7,882 nt of DNA from Spirochaetia bacterium (lineage in GTDB: Bacteria > Spirochaetota > Spirochaetia > Treponematales > Breznakiellaceae): contig BNUY01000138.1 in assembly GCA_025997715.1 (NCBI GenBank), positions 1-7,882 of the forward strand, written 5' to 3'. The position numbers and the translations under genes are program-made. The first letter of the stretch is position 1, and each line of letters starts with the position of its first letter. Positions 1 to 6,416 of the stretch are shown here, one piece after another. A model generated the notes under the pieces. That model was not told the origin of the DNA. It was given only the letters and a program-made list of their open reading frames with translations, and ran no database searches.

Positions 1-1440
1 GGTTTCACACCAGGTGATACCGGTGGAACGCCCTATTTCGATAAACACGTCTTCCATTTCCGCATCGCCCTTTTCGGCAAGCAGCATCAGGTATTCAAGC
101 AGGGGCTTCCTCATATCCTTTGGTTCCAGATTCACCAGAAGGTCGCCGTTTTTTTCGCTGATAAAACCTTTTTGAATGAGATCCCCATAGAGTTTTCCGT
201 CCTTTGCCTGTGACGCCTTTATCGCAAGGCGGAAAACGCCGTTTTGGGCCATAAACTTTTGCAGGGTGCCGCTTAATCCGGTATTAAAATTAGTAATACT
301 GCGAAGGTCATCGCATTGATACTTCGCCGCGGTAAAACTTCCCAGGTCGATAATAAAATTATAAACCTCCAGGGGGATTTCAGGAATTGTACCCTGCTCG
401 TCAATCCAGCCGGTCCCCAGTTCCGTGCCAAGGGTGTGGGCAAAACGGCCCTGTGCGAGCAGTTCCGGTTTGCCCCAGGCGATGAGTTCCATTGCCGCCG
501 TAAAGGCCGCCATGGGGCCGTCATTGGTAATCCGTACCCTGCCCTCAGGTGAACAATAGGGGGCAAGCAATGCGTCAAGGTTGGTAAGCTTATGGAATTC
601 GCTTTCATATTCAAGGTCAGGATTGTTCCGAATCCCCCGTGTCTTGAACACTTCCCCCCCGACAATCTTGTTCCGCAGAACCACGTCGGGAAACGAGACC
701 CCTATGCCGTCAAACCCGGCGAATGCGCCGCCGCTTTCTTTTTTTACCTTTTCGGCGGCTTCAATTGTCAATTTTTTTATCGGTTCAATGAGCTGCTCAG
801 AACGGGAAAAGAGGGCGGGGAACCAGTCATATTCCGTTAAGAAACAAAGTTTGCCCTTATACGAAACAGCAACCTTGATGTCAGTCCCGCCCACATCAAT
901 TCCCAAAAGTATTTTTTCCTCTATGCCGGTAAACGCATCCCTATACCGGTCAATAAAATCATTTGTTTTTTTCTGCGCGGCGGGAATACGGGGCATGTCC
1001 TGTATATCATACACCGTAAGGCTGAATTTCCTCCCGCCGCCAAGTGAATCAAGCATGCGCTCAATAACATTTATCGAGCGCCCATAGCCGGGCCGTTCCC
1101 TACGGCGGAGGCCGATACCAAAGGCCGTATTAATTTCCCGTAACAGGCCGGTAACCTTTTCGTTTTTAGTATTTATGTATATGCTGAATTTTTCACCGCC
1201 CAGGGCAGAAAGCATGTTGTGTATTTCCGCGAATATATAGCTTTTAATAAAATTACGCTGCGCATCACCGGCATAATCCGCGGGAAGGCGCAGCGGGAAA
1301 ACGGTAATAGAGCCGTCAAATCCCAGGATATGAATAACAATATCTTCACCATCATCCTGTAAAAATCTGCCGCGCACATTGGTGATATATACCGGCTCAT
1401 CATGCTCCGCATCATGAATGAATTGATCTATAAGGTTCAT
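1..1440 (-). CDS. ROK/hexokinase-like (actin-ATPase fold) protein, C-terminus beyond the window
   Basis: The minus-strand frame is open from ATG at 1440 to the left edge: 480 codons with no stop. Residues 180-189 read GIDVGGTDIK, the phosphate-1 loop of ROK sugar kinases and other actin-fold ATPases. TNDG at 305-308 fits the 'ND' segment that carries the catalytic Asp (D307). LGTELGTGW at 337-345 fits the phosphate-2 loop. About 180 residues of unrecognised sequence precede the kinase core, and the cysteine-rich zinc motif of classical ROK proteins is not visible in this part. The start overlaps the activase stop as ATGA, which implies translational coupling; the Shine-Dalgarno is weak (GGGA). 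The context suggests a kinase for the substrate, or product, of the glycyl radical enzyme. An ATPase role in maintaining the enzyme cannot be excluded. The fold is well supported; the substrate is unknown. Confidence 0.8.
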   Translation of the reverse strand, partial: MNLIDQFIHDAEHDEPVYITNVRGRFLQDDGEDIVIHILGFDGSITVFPLRLPADYAGDAQRNFIKSYIFAEIHNMLSALGGEKFSIYINTKNEKVTGLLREINTAFGIGLRRRERPGYGRSINVIERMLDSLGGGRKFSLTVYDIQDMPRIPAAQKKTNDFIDRYRDAFTGIEEKILLGIDVGGTDIKVAVSYKGKLCFLTEYDWFPALFSRSEQLIEPIKKLTIEAAEKVKKESGGAFAGFDGIGVSFPDVVLRNKIVGGEVFKTRGIRNNPDLEYESEFHKLTNLDALLAPYCSPEGRVRITNDGPMAAFTAAMELIAWGKPELLAQGRFAHTLGTELGTGWIDEQGTIPEIPLEVYNFIIDLGSFTAAKYQCDDLRSITNFNTGLSGTLQKFMAQNGVFRLAIKASQAKDGKLYGDLIQKGFISEKNGDLLVNLEPKDMRKPLLEYLMLLAEKGDAEMEDVFIEIGRSTGITWCET

Positions 1441-2339
1441 AGGGTTCCCACTGTTGAAATAAGATTTTTTATGCCGTTCCGTATAGCTATTGCCTCAAAG
1501 TCTTTCATCGCATCCCGGCTATAGGGCGGGGGATTTTCCTCAAAACAATACCTGCGTCCTACAAGCGGATATTTACCCGCCGCGAGGGGATTGTAGTTTA
1601 ATAGTTCATACCGCACCGGAGGATAGAGGCCGCTGATATACCTGCTGATGGCGGCGATGTTTTCTTCGGCGGCGGTATACTCAAGCACCAGGGGAGTGCG
1701 CACGATAAGGCGCGCCGCATATTCACCCGTAAGCAATCGCCGCAAATTATCCAGAATGATCCGGTTTGACTGCCCGGTGGCGGCCCTATGCTTATCATCA
1801 TCCAGTATCTTGCAATCCGTAAAAATGGTATCCGCCAATGGTGCAATCAAATCTACCGCTCGGCTATCTGCAAACAGGGACGTTTCTATCGCGGTATTAA
1901 ACCCCTTTTCTTTTGCGCCCCGCAGAACCGCCGCCGAAAAATCTTTTTGAAAAAGCGGCTCCCCGCCCGAAAGCGTAACGCCGCCGCCATTCCGGTAAAA
2001 GACGGCGTCCCGTTCCAGTTCGCGTATAAGATTTTCCACCGTGATACTGCGCCCATCCCAGTGCAGGGCCTGTGTGGGGCATTTTTGCAGTATTGCTTCC
2101 CAATCGGTAACGGTACTATTTTCCGAAAGCAAATCTTCCGGGGCGCCCTTGCCATCGGTACAGGAACGGCAGTGAATACAGCAATCGGCAAACCAAAGCG
2201 CTTTCCGTGTGGATGCAATCCCCTCGGGGTTCTGGCACCAGCGGCAATGCAGGGGGCAGCCCTTCAAAAAAACGGTGGTCCGGATACCATCGCCATCGTG
2301 GGTTGAAAACCGGCGTATGTCAAATAGTATCCCTTCCAC
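1437..2339 (-). CDS. Glycyl radical enzyme activating enzyme (radical SAM)
   Basis: A 300-residue radical SAM activase of the PflA family. It would use S-adenosylmethionine and a [4Fe-4S] cluster to make the 5'-deoxyadenosyl radical that removes the alpha-H of the partner enzyme's glycine. The cluster motif is C28-x3-C32-x2-C35 (GCPLHCRWC), and SGGEP (124-128) is the SAM amino-group binding motif. An inserted ferredoxin-like segment carries C53, C54, C57, C60 and C87 (followed by Pro). This looks like one auxiliary [4Fe-4S] cluster rather than the usual two. The start codon is GTG, 2 nt after the stop of the glycyl radical enzyme gene, with a modest GGGA upstream; the N-terminus (GILFDIRRFSTHDGDGIRTT) is what the family expects. 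The stop overlaps the start of the kinase-like gene. The family assignment is near certain, and the adjacent enzyme is its evident substrate. Confidence 0.96.
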   Translation of the reverse strand: MEGILFDIRRFSTHDGDGIRTTVFLKGCPLHCRWCQNPEGIASTRKALWFADCCIHCRSCTDGKGAPEDLLSENSTVTDWEAILQKCPTQALHWDGRSITVENLIRELERDAVFYRNGGGVTLSGGEPLFQKDFSAAVLRGAKEKGFNTAIETSLFADSRAVDLIAPLADTIFTDCKILDDDKHRAATGQSNRIILDNLRRLLTGEYAARLIVRTPLVLEYTAAEENIAAISRYISGLYPPVRYELLNYNPLAAGKYPLVGRRYCFEENPPPYSRDAMKDFEAIAIRNGIKNLISTVGTL

Positions 2340-2341
2340 GG

Positions 2342-4699
2342 TTAGTTCCCAAAACTGGTGCGGGCGATGATTTCGTCCTGCAATGTGCCCGCAAGTTCGG
2401 TAAAGTAGGCGGTGTATCCCGCCACCCGTACCGTAAGGCTCCGGTATTCCCCGGGATGCTCCTTTGCCGATAGCAGGTCTTCCCGGCGGAGGACGTTAAA
2501 CTGTATGTGGGGAATTTCCAGATCCACAAAGGCCCGCAAGAGGAGCATAAATTTTTCGATACCCCCGGGTGTCGTAAAAAATTCAGGCAGAAATTTCATG
2601 TTGAGCAGGCCGCCGTTGGTGGTAAGCTCCTTATCCAGTTTGGAAACCGATTTGAGTACCGCCGTCGGGCCCGCAATATCCCTGCCGTACATGGGGGACA
2701 TGCCGCCGTCCGCAAGGGGCGTGCCGGACAGCCGCCCGTCGGGTGAAGCGCCGACCATTTCACCCATGGGCACATGGGCGGAAACGGTGTACATGCCCGT
2801 ATGATAGGGGCCGCCGCGGTAATTGGTGTGGCGGCCCAATTGCTTCTTAAAGTACCGCGCCCATTTAACCCCCAGTTCATCAACCCAATCCACATCATTC
2901 CCGTATTTGGGAACCCGGTGGAGTATGGTCTGCCGTAAAACTTCGCAGCCCTCAAAGTTGGCGTTCAGAGCCGCGAGAAACTCCGCGGCGCTTACCCGTT
3001 TTTCGTCAAACACCAATTGCTTCAAAGCAGCAAGGCTGTCCGCAAGATTGGCAACCTGGATCATCTGAATCCCCGAAAGGTTATACTCAGCCCCGCCCTG
3101 GGTAACGTCAATTCCCCGCTCCATGCACTTGTTAATCACTGCGGACAAGAACGGTGTGGGGAGCAGTTCAATATGCGCTTTTTCAACCTGTTCACAGGCG
3201 GCGGCCATCCGTTCAATATAACTATCAAGCCCGGCGGCAAAGGCGGCTTCCAGTTCCGCAAATGTTTTATAGGTAGTCAAATCACCTGCGCAATTTTCGT
3301 CAAGCTGCTTTCCCGTAAGCAGATCCTTCCCGCCTGTCAGGGTCAGTTCCAGCGCCTTGTTCAGATTGAACATCGCCGCATCGCTCCACCCCAGGTTATT
3401 GCCCGCCGTGGTAAGTTCCACACAGCCCACGATGGCATAGTTCCGGGCATCCGTTTTAGTAATGCCCAGTGTCTCAAGGGCAGGGATTACCGCCTTGTCA
3501 TTAAAAAACTGGGGCATGCCGGAACCAAGGGACACCACCTTAACCGCCTCCCGCAGCAGGGCGTCGCCGGTTTGTTCGTGGAGCCGGACAGAAAGATTCG
3601 GCTGGGGCAGCCCCAGGTGTTCCTGGGCCTTCAAAAAAAGAAAGGACAGGTCATTGACAAAATCCCCCCCCGCAGCATCCTGCCCACCAACAGCGATATT
3701 GAAGCCGATAGGAAAACCGGCAAAATACTTGGCGCTGTGCCGGTTCCGCATATACACAATTTCATTGAACTTAATCCACAGACATTCGATTATTTCTAAG
3801 GCCTCCTGTTGGTCCAGGCGGCCCGCGTCAATATCTTTTTGGTAGTAGGGATACAACCATGCGTCCATCCGTCCCGGTGAAAAGGACGAAGCGTTTGACT
3901 CAAGATGCAGAACGACAAAGAGGAACCATGTTGACTGCACCGCTTCCCGGAAACTTTCCGGGGGCCGTTCCGAAAGGGCCCTACAGATACGGGAAACTTC
4001 CCGCAGGTTTTTTTGTGTTGCGCCCTCCGGTTCGGTATCCGCCATTTCCGCAGCAAGCTCGCCGTACCGGACCATGAAGCGCCGGACGCCGCCCATCACC
4101 ATAGTCACCGCCCGGTAAAAATTACCTTTTTCAGGACTGCCCGCACCTTGCAACGCGGCTTCCGCTTCCGTCTGCAAACCCGCCGGCCCTTTTTTGAGCC
4201 ACGCCGCACAATCCGGGCAGATATGGCCCTGGGCATGATCCTTCTGGTTAATCTTTACCACCGGGGCGATGGCGTCAAACTCCGCGCCGTACCGCTGCCG
4301 CAGCACATCTTCAAGTGACTTGCCTTCCCAAAAGGGCATGATGTGCCGCTGGAATTCTTCCCGGTCTCCGGGCTTAACTTGAAACGGATCCTGCGGGCGG
4401 GTAGGCAGGGTTTCAAATTCCTTGTCCACCCAGCCGATACCGCTTTCGGGAAACACAATGCCGCTGCGGATACCCGGACTGCGGTTCCCCACGATGAGTT
4501 CATCCCTATGAATACTGATGGAAATGCCCTCAAGGGCCGCTTTCAATGCCCCGGCCCGCTGCAGTATCCGGGGAATGTCCGGATTGGCCCGGTAGCTTTC
4601 GGTGATTATCCGGGCTTGTTCCAGGGAAACATACCTCGGTTCTGCCTGTATCCGGGCTCTCAGCCGGAAAATCCGTTCCGTCATAACCACTTTTTTCAT
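2342..4699 (-). CDS. Glycyl radical enzyme, dehydratase-type pyruvate formate-lyase homologue
   Basis: A cytosolic 785-residue enzyme of normal family length. It has the PFL-like barrel followed by a C-terminal glycine-radical domain. The radical loop is VRVAGY (757-762) with G761. The cysteine loop is GCVE (425-428), giving thiyl C426 and E428, with D440 fourteen residues after the Cys. H159 lies in a GHICPD segment. Cys, Glu, Asp and His at these spacings match the catalytic set of glycerol dehydratase, choline lyase and related C-O/C-N cleaving enzymes, not pyruvate formate-lyase itself (paired Cys). The segment ESNASSFSPGR (267-277) has Ser271 where, from memory, glycerol dehydratase has a substrate-binding His, so glycerol is unlikely. 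The start at 4699 has GAGG 7 nt upstream; an internal ATG five codons later lacks this. It is the first gene of a coupled trio with the activase and an ROK-like kinase. A phosphorylated polyol or anhydro-sugar is the favoured substrate, by inference only. Confidence 0.95.
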   Translation of the reverse strand: MKKVVMTERIFRLRARIQAEPRYVSLEQARIITESYRANPDIPRILQRAGALKAALEGISISIHRDELIVGNRSPGIRSGIVFPESGIGWVDKEFETLPTRPQDPFQVKPGDREEFQRHIMPFWEGKSLEDVLRQRYGAEFDAIAPVVKINQKDHAQGHICPDCAAWLKKGPAGLQTEAEAALQGAGSPEKGNFYRAVTMVMGGVRRFMVRYGELAAEMADTEPEGATQKNLREVSRICRALSERPPESFREAVQSTWFLFVVLHLESNASSFSPGRMDAWLYPYYQKDIDAGRLDQQEALEIIECLWIKFNEIVYMRNRHSAKYFAGFPIGFNIAVGGQDAAGGDFVNDLSFLFLKAQEHLGLPQPNLSVRLHEQTGDALLREAVKVVSLGSGMPQFFNDKAVIPALETLGITKTDARNYAIVGCVELTTAGNNLGWSDAAMFNLNKALELTLTGGKDLLTGKQLDENCAGDLTTYKTFAELEAAFAAGLDSYIERMAAACEQVEKAHIELLPTPFLSAVINKCMERGIDVTQGGAEYNLSGIQMIQVANLADSLAALKQLVFDEKRVSAAEFLAALNANFEGCEVLRQTILHRVPKYGNDVDWVDELGVKWARYFKKQLGRHTNYRGGPYHTGMYTVSAHVPMGEMVGASPDGRLSGTPLADGGMSPMYGRDIAGPTAVLKSVSKLDKELTTNGGLLNMKFLPEFFTTPGGIEKFMLLLRAFVDLEIPHIQFNVLRREDLLSAKEHPGEYRSLTVRVAGYTAYFTELAGTLQDEIIARTSFGN

Positions 4700-4716
4700 C
4701 CCGGCGCCTCATTATC

Positions 4717-4745
4717 TTTATTGATATTTATTGATTCTTATTGTT
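4717..4745 (-). promoter_or_regulatory. Three 10-bp-spaced direct repeats, candidate repressor operator
   Basis: On the plus strand TTTATTGAT occurs at 4717-4725 and 4727-4735, and a degenerate third copy CTTATTGTT at 4737-4745. The copies are spaced exactly 10 bp apart, so they lie on one face of the helix. They fall just downstream of the predicted transcription start and upstream of the GRE ribosome binding site. A repressor bound here would block the start or the early path of RNA polymerase. The DeoR-type protein encoded directly upstream is the obvious candidate ligand, since several family members bind tandem repeats. Binding itself is inferred. Confidence 0.6.
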
Positions 4746-4755
4746 TCTTCTGATA

Positions 4756-4784
4756 ACCATACACCCGCTTTTTCTCCCTGTCAA
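4756..4784 (-). promoter_or_regulatory. Sigma-70-type promoter of the GRE operon
   Basis: On the minus strand a perfect -35 box TTGACA (4779-4784) is followed after 17 bp by TATGGT (4756-4761), which matches the -10 consensus at four of six positions. Transcription would start near 4749, leaving about 50 nt of leader before the GRE ATG. The leader contains the tandem repeats and a GAGG ribosome binding site at 4707-4710. No terminator is visible between the regulator stop (4815) and this promoter, so read-through from the regulator gene is also possible. Confidence 0.75.
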
Positions 4785-4814
4785 GAAAAAAATGCGAAAA
4801 AATGAAAAATTCTC

Positions 4815-5576
4815 CTAAAGTATATCAAGATTGTATTGGGAAAGGCTTTCCAGAATCTTGGGGGAAAGTGGGTTTTCAAGAATAATCCCGGTAAAATCTT
4901 CCAGCTTGGCATACTTAAAAGGGGCTTCTTCGTTGAATTTACGGCTTTCAAGCATCAGATACTTGTTCCGGCTCTGTGCCAGCACGGCCTTTTTGGTCAT
5001 ACCGTCATTTATCTGGTAGGTTTCGACGCTGTTTAGAAAGGGATCAACCCCGCATACCCCTATAAATGCCGTATCAAAATGGAAATTCTGTATCGCCCCA
5101 ATGGTCATGGGCCCCGTGAACCCGTCCTTTTCCGGGTTGAAGGCGCCGCCCAAAAAAACAAGTTCCGCTGCACAGGGCGCCGTAAACCGCAGCATGATAT
5201 CCGACATATTAGTCACCACCCGAAGATTCATATCCGACTCAATAATCAGAGCGGCAAGTTCGGAATTGCTGGTAGAGATATCCAGAAAAATAGTATCCCC
5301 GGGGTGTATCAGGGACAGGGCTTTCCGGGCAATTGCCTGTTTTGCTTCGCGGTTCTTATCGGCCCGCTGGGCGACATAGAGGGCGCGGGGATTAACCCGT
5401 TTCCGTACCGCCCCCCCGTGGGCGCGTTCTATCCGTCCCGCTTTTTCCAGGATTGCCAAATCCTTCCTTATACTATCCTCGGTAACGGCAAAATGGCGGC
5501 TCAATTCCTTGACCTCCGCCCGCCCGTCCTGTTCTACCATTTTGACAATCATATCCCGCCGTTCGTCCGCAAACAT
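4815..5576 (-). CDS. DeoR-family transcriptional regulator
   Basis: A 253-residue protein of typical DeoR/GlpR length. The N-terminus (FADERRDMIVKMVEQDGR) leads into a winged helix-turn-helix with EDSIRKDLAILEKAGRIER (about 33-51) and the usual AHGGAV. The sensor domain has GDTIFLDISTSNSELA, VVTNMSDIM, LGGAFN...GP and FIGVCGVDP, which are the standard blocks of the sugar-phosphate-binding fold. I place the start at ATG 5576 because AGGAG lies 5 nt upstream. An in-frame ATG at 5594 has no ribosome binding site and overlaps a likely -10 box. The gene lies upstream of the GRE gene on the same strand, 115 bp away, so it probably controls that operon in response to a phosphorylated metabolite. Family is certain; target and ligand are inferred. 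Confidence 0.93.
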   Translation of the reverse strand: MFADERRDMIVKMVEQDGRAEVKELSRHFAVTEDSIRKDLAILEKAGRIERAHGGAVRKRVNPRALYVAQRADKNREAKQAIARKALSLIHPGDTIFLDISTSNSELAALIIESDMNLRVVTNMSDIMLRFTAPCAAELVFLGGAFNPEKDGFTGPMTIGAIQNFHFDTAFIGVCGVDPFLNSVETYQINDGMTKKAVLAQSRNKYLMLESRKFNEEAPFKYAKLEDFTGIILENPLSPKILESLSQYNLDIL

Positions 5577-5592
5577 TGATGCTCCTATGGGC

Positions 5593-5620
5593 ATTGTAAT
5601 ATAGATTAGCGTTTTGTCTA
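5593..5620 (-). promoter_or_regulatory. Candidate promoter of the DeoR-type regulator
   Basis: On the minus strand TAGACA (5615-5620) and TACAAT (5593-5598) are separated by 16 bp, each one mismatch from consensus. Transcription would start close to 5586, leaving a very short leader that begins at the AGGAG of the regulator. A weaker alternative, TTGAAG-N17-GATTAT, lies further upstream. A 6-bp inverted repeat TTTGTC-N18-GACAAA (5613-5642) spans the -35 box and could be an autoregulatory site. Confidence 0.45.
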
Positions 5621-5642
5621 TATAATCATTTTTTTCGACAAA

Positions 5643-5791
5643 TACTTCAAAATAGGGTATATTTTTCCAGGATATTCATGGGGGACAGCCGCGCACCAGA
5701 CAGCGGCGGGTGCTATGGATAGTGTCGGGCGCTTAAGCATACCCGGTGTTTCCCGGTTTTGAAGGGAACGATAATGAGAGGAGGAGACGGC
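5643..5791. other. Intergenic stretch without a recognisable gene
   Basis: No convincing coding frame in either direction. A GC-rich dyad (GCCGC near 5689 with GCGGC near 5704) could form a short hairpin but lacks a T-run, so I do not call it a terminator. The stretch separates the regulator promoter from the PIN remnant, whose stop is at 5792. Confidence 0.5.
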
Positions 5792-6167
5792 TTAGATGAG
5801 TTCTACCGGATATTGGCGAAAAACGGGGTCTGAACTGATGACCGGTATGCCGTCGCTTATGGCTTGCGATACGATGATCCGGTCAAAAGGATCCCGGTGG
5901 ATAAAGTCCAGCGTGGACAGGGTTAATAAAGCATCCTCGCCCTAAAGGGCGAGGTATTGAAGATTTCTCTTTGAAATCTTTGCGCACGTGGGGGAACATA
6001 TCCCCCACGCCCCCAGCTTTACGCCCTAAAGGGCGGGGAATTATACCCTTAGAAATTAAATGGTTTGGTTCAATGGGAAGTATAATAAAACCATTGCTGG
6101 CTACTTTGTCCAGCATCGACGGTAAATCGCCGGATAAGATAAGCTTGCCCAAACTCATCTTAACGGT
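5792..6167 (-). pseudogene. PIN-domain (VapC-type) toxin remnant, split by a repeat element and truncated at the N-terminus
   Basis: Two minus-strand pieces join into one PIN-domain C-terminal half. The upstream piece reads TVKMSLGKLIL...LPIEPNHL (6167 to 6057), matching the 'SLGKL...LPI...H' block of Sll0205-like PIN proteins. The downstream piece (5926 to 5792) reads LTLSTLDFIHRDPFDR, then IIVSQAISDGIPVISSDP, and ends in VELI and a stop. It contains the DPFDR segment with a conserved catalytic Asp. Between them lie 130 bp (a 126-bp element plus a 4-bp duplication) that shift the frame by one. Removing them gives HLLTLSTLDFIHRDPFDR, as expected. The first 45-50 residues (LDT and WE acidic positions) are not found upstream of 6167, so the gene is dead even without the insertion. 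No antitoxin partner is visible. Confidence 0.82.
5931..6056. mobile_element. 126-bp four-hairpin miniature element with TTTA target duplication
   Basis: The element lies between two TTTA copies (TAAA on the plus strand, 5927-5930 and 6057-6060) inside the PIN remnant. It is almost wholly folded. Hairpin 1 is 5935-5954 (CCTCGCCCT/AGGGCGAGG). Hairpin 2 is 5961-5979 (AGATTTC/GAAATCT). Hairpin 3 is 5988-6008 (GTGGGGGA/TCCCCCAC). Hairpin 4 is 6022-6035. Hairpins 1 and 4 share the palindrome CGCCCTAAAGGGCG and in one frame both encode IPRPLGR. No transposase is encoded and there are no long terminal inverted repeats, so it would move in trans, as REP- or MITE-like elements do. The boundaries are supported by frame restoration of the host gene; the 4-bp duplication alone could be chance. 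Confidence 0.75.
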
Positions 6168-6200
6168 AGGGTAATGATCCTTGGGGCTATGGGGTATACT

Positions 6201-6231
6201 GTAACCAGTCAGACTTTCGGTCTGCGGTTAC
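6201..6231. repeat. Extended stem-loop containing a diverged copy of the small palindrome
   Basis: GTAACC (6201-6206) pairs with GGTTAC (6226-6231), and the inner CAGAC (6210-6214) pairs with GTCTG (6220-6224) around a TTTCG loop, with an asymmetric internal loop between the two stems. The core 6208-6225 matches the istA palindrome at 13 of 18 positions. It lies just beyond the N-terminal break of the PIN remnant. No T-run follows on either strand, so a terminator role is unlikely. Confidence 0.55.
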
Positions 6232-6365
6232 TTAGTGTCCATCCCTAAAGTCACTTAAAAACATCAGCAACAAAAAACTTTGATTAAAACACATCTCAAA
6301 CCGCTATAAAATGCATAATTATCAGTATTTTATTTTGGAATGAATATTCCGTAGCAAAAGACCCA
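6232..6365. other. AT-rich intergenic stretch
   Basis: About 130 bp of AT-rich sequence between the stem-loop at 6201-6231 and the IS21 end. It has stop codons in all frames and no recognisable gene, tRNA or terminator. The only structure seen is a short dyad, GGAAT/ATTCC, around 6338-6351. It may be original spacer DNA or the scar of other insertions. Confidence 0.5.
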
Positions 6366-6368
6366 TGA

Positions 6369-6409
6369 GTCCGACGAAGGTGATCCACCAGTCCGAAAAA
6401 AGTGATCCA
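6369..6409. repeat. Paired IS21 terminal repeats
   Basis: GTCCGACGAAGGTGATCCA (6369-6387) and GTCCGAAAAAAGTGATCCA (6391-6409) agree at 16 of 19 positions and are 22 bp apart in direct orientation. Multiple transposase-binding repeats with GTGATCCA-like cores are characteristic of IS21 ends, where IstA is thought to bind. Confidence 0.75.
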
Positions 6410-6416
6410 GTGTAAG

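Noticed and set aside
273..1087. Several overlapping frames on both strands in the first kilobase
   Set aside because: All are shadows of the ROK-like gene, which is open through the whole stretch and runs off the left edge.
1788..2306. Long plus-strand frame opposite the activase
   Set aside because: It has no recognisable motifs and is explained by the codon bias of the activase gene on the other strand.
3017..3799. A 260-codon plus-strand frame opposite the glycyl radical enzyme
   Set aside because: It is antisense to conserved GRE sequence including the catalytic loop, with no family resemblance of its own.
5796..5945. Plus-strand 49-codon frame with an AGGAGG-like ribosome binding site
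   Set aside because: It lies antisense to the PIN remnant, whose protein sequence is clearly recognisable, and the peptide has no recognisable features; the purine-rich run is likely chance.
5935..6035. CRISPR-like pattern from the two CGCCCTAAAGGGCG copies
   Set aside because: Only two copies about 85 bp apart, with other hairpins between them and no regular spacers; an internal feature of the miniature element explains them better.
5883..6158. A 91-codon minus-strand frame that could be taken for a small intact protein
   Set aside because: Its first 34 residues are PIN-domain sequence and the rest is read through the 126-bp hairpin element, so it is an artefact of the insertion, not a gene.
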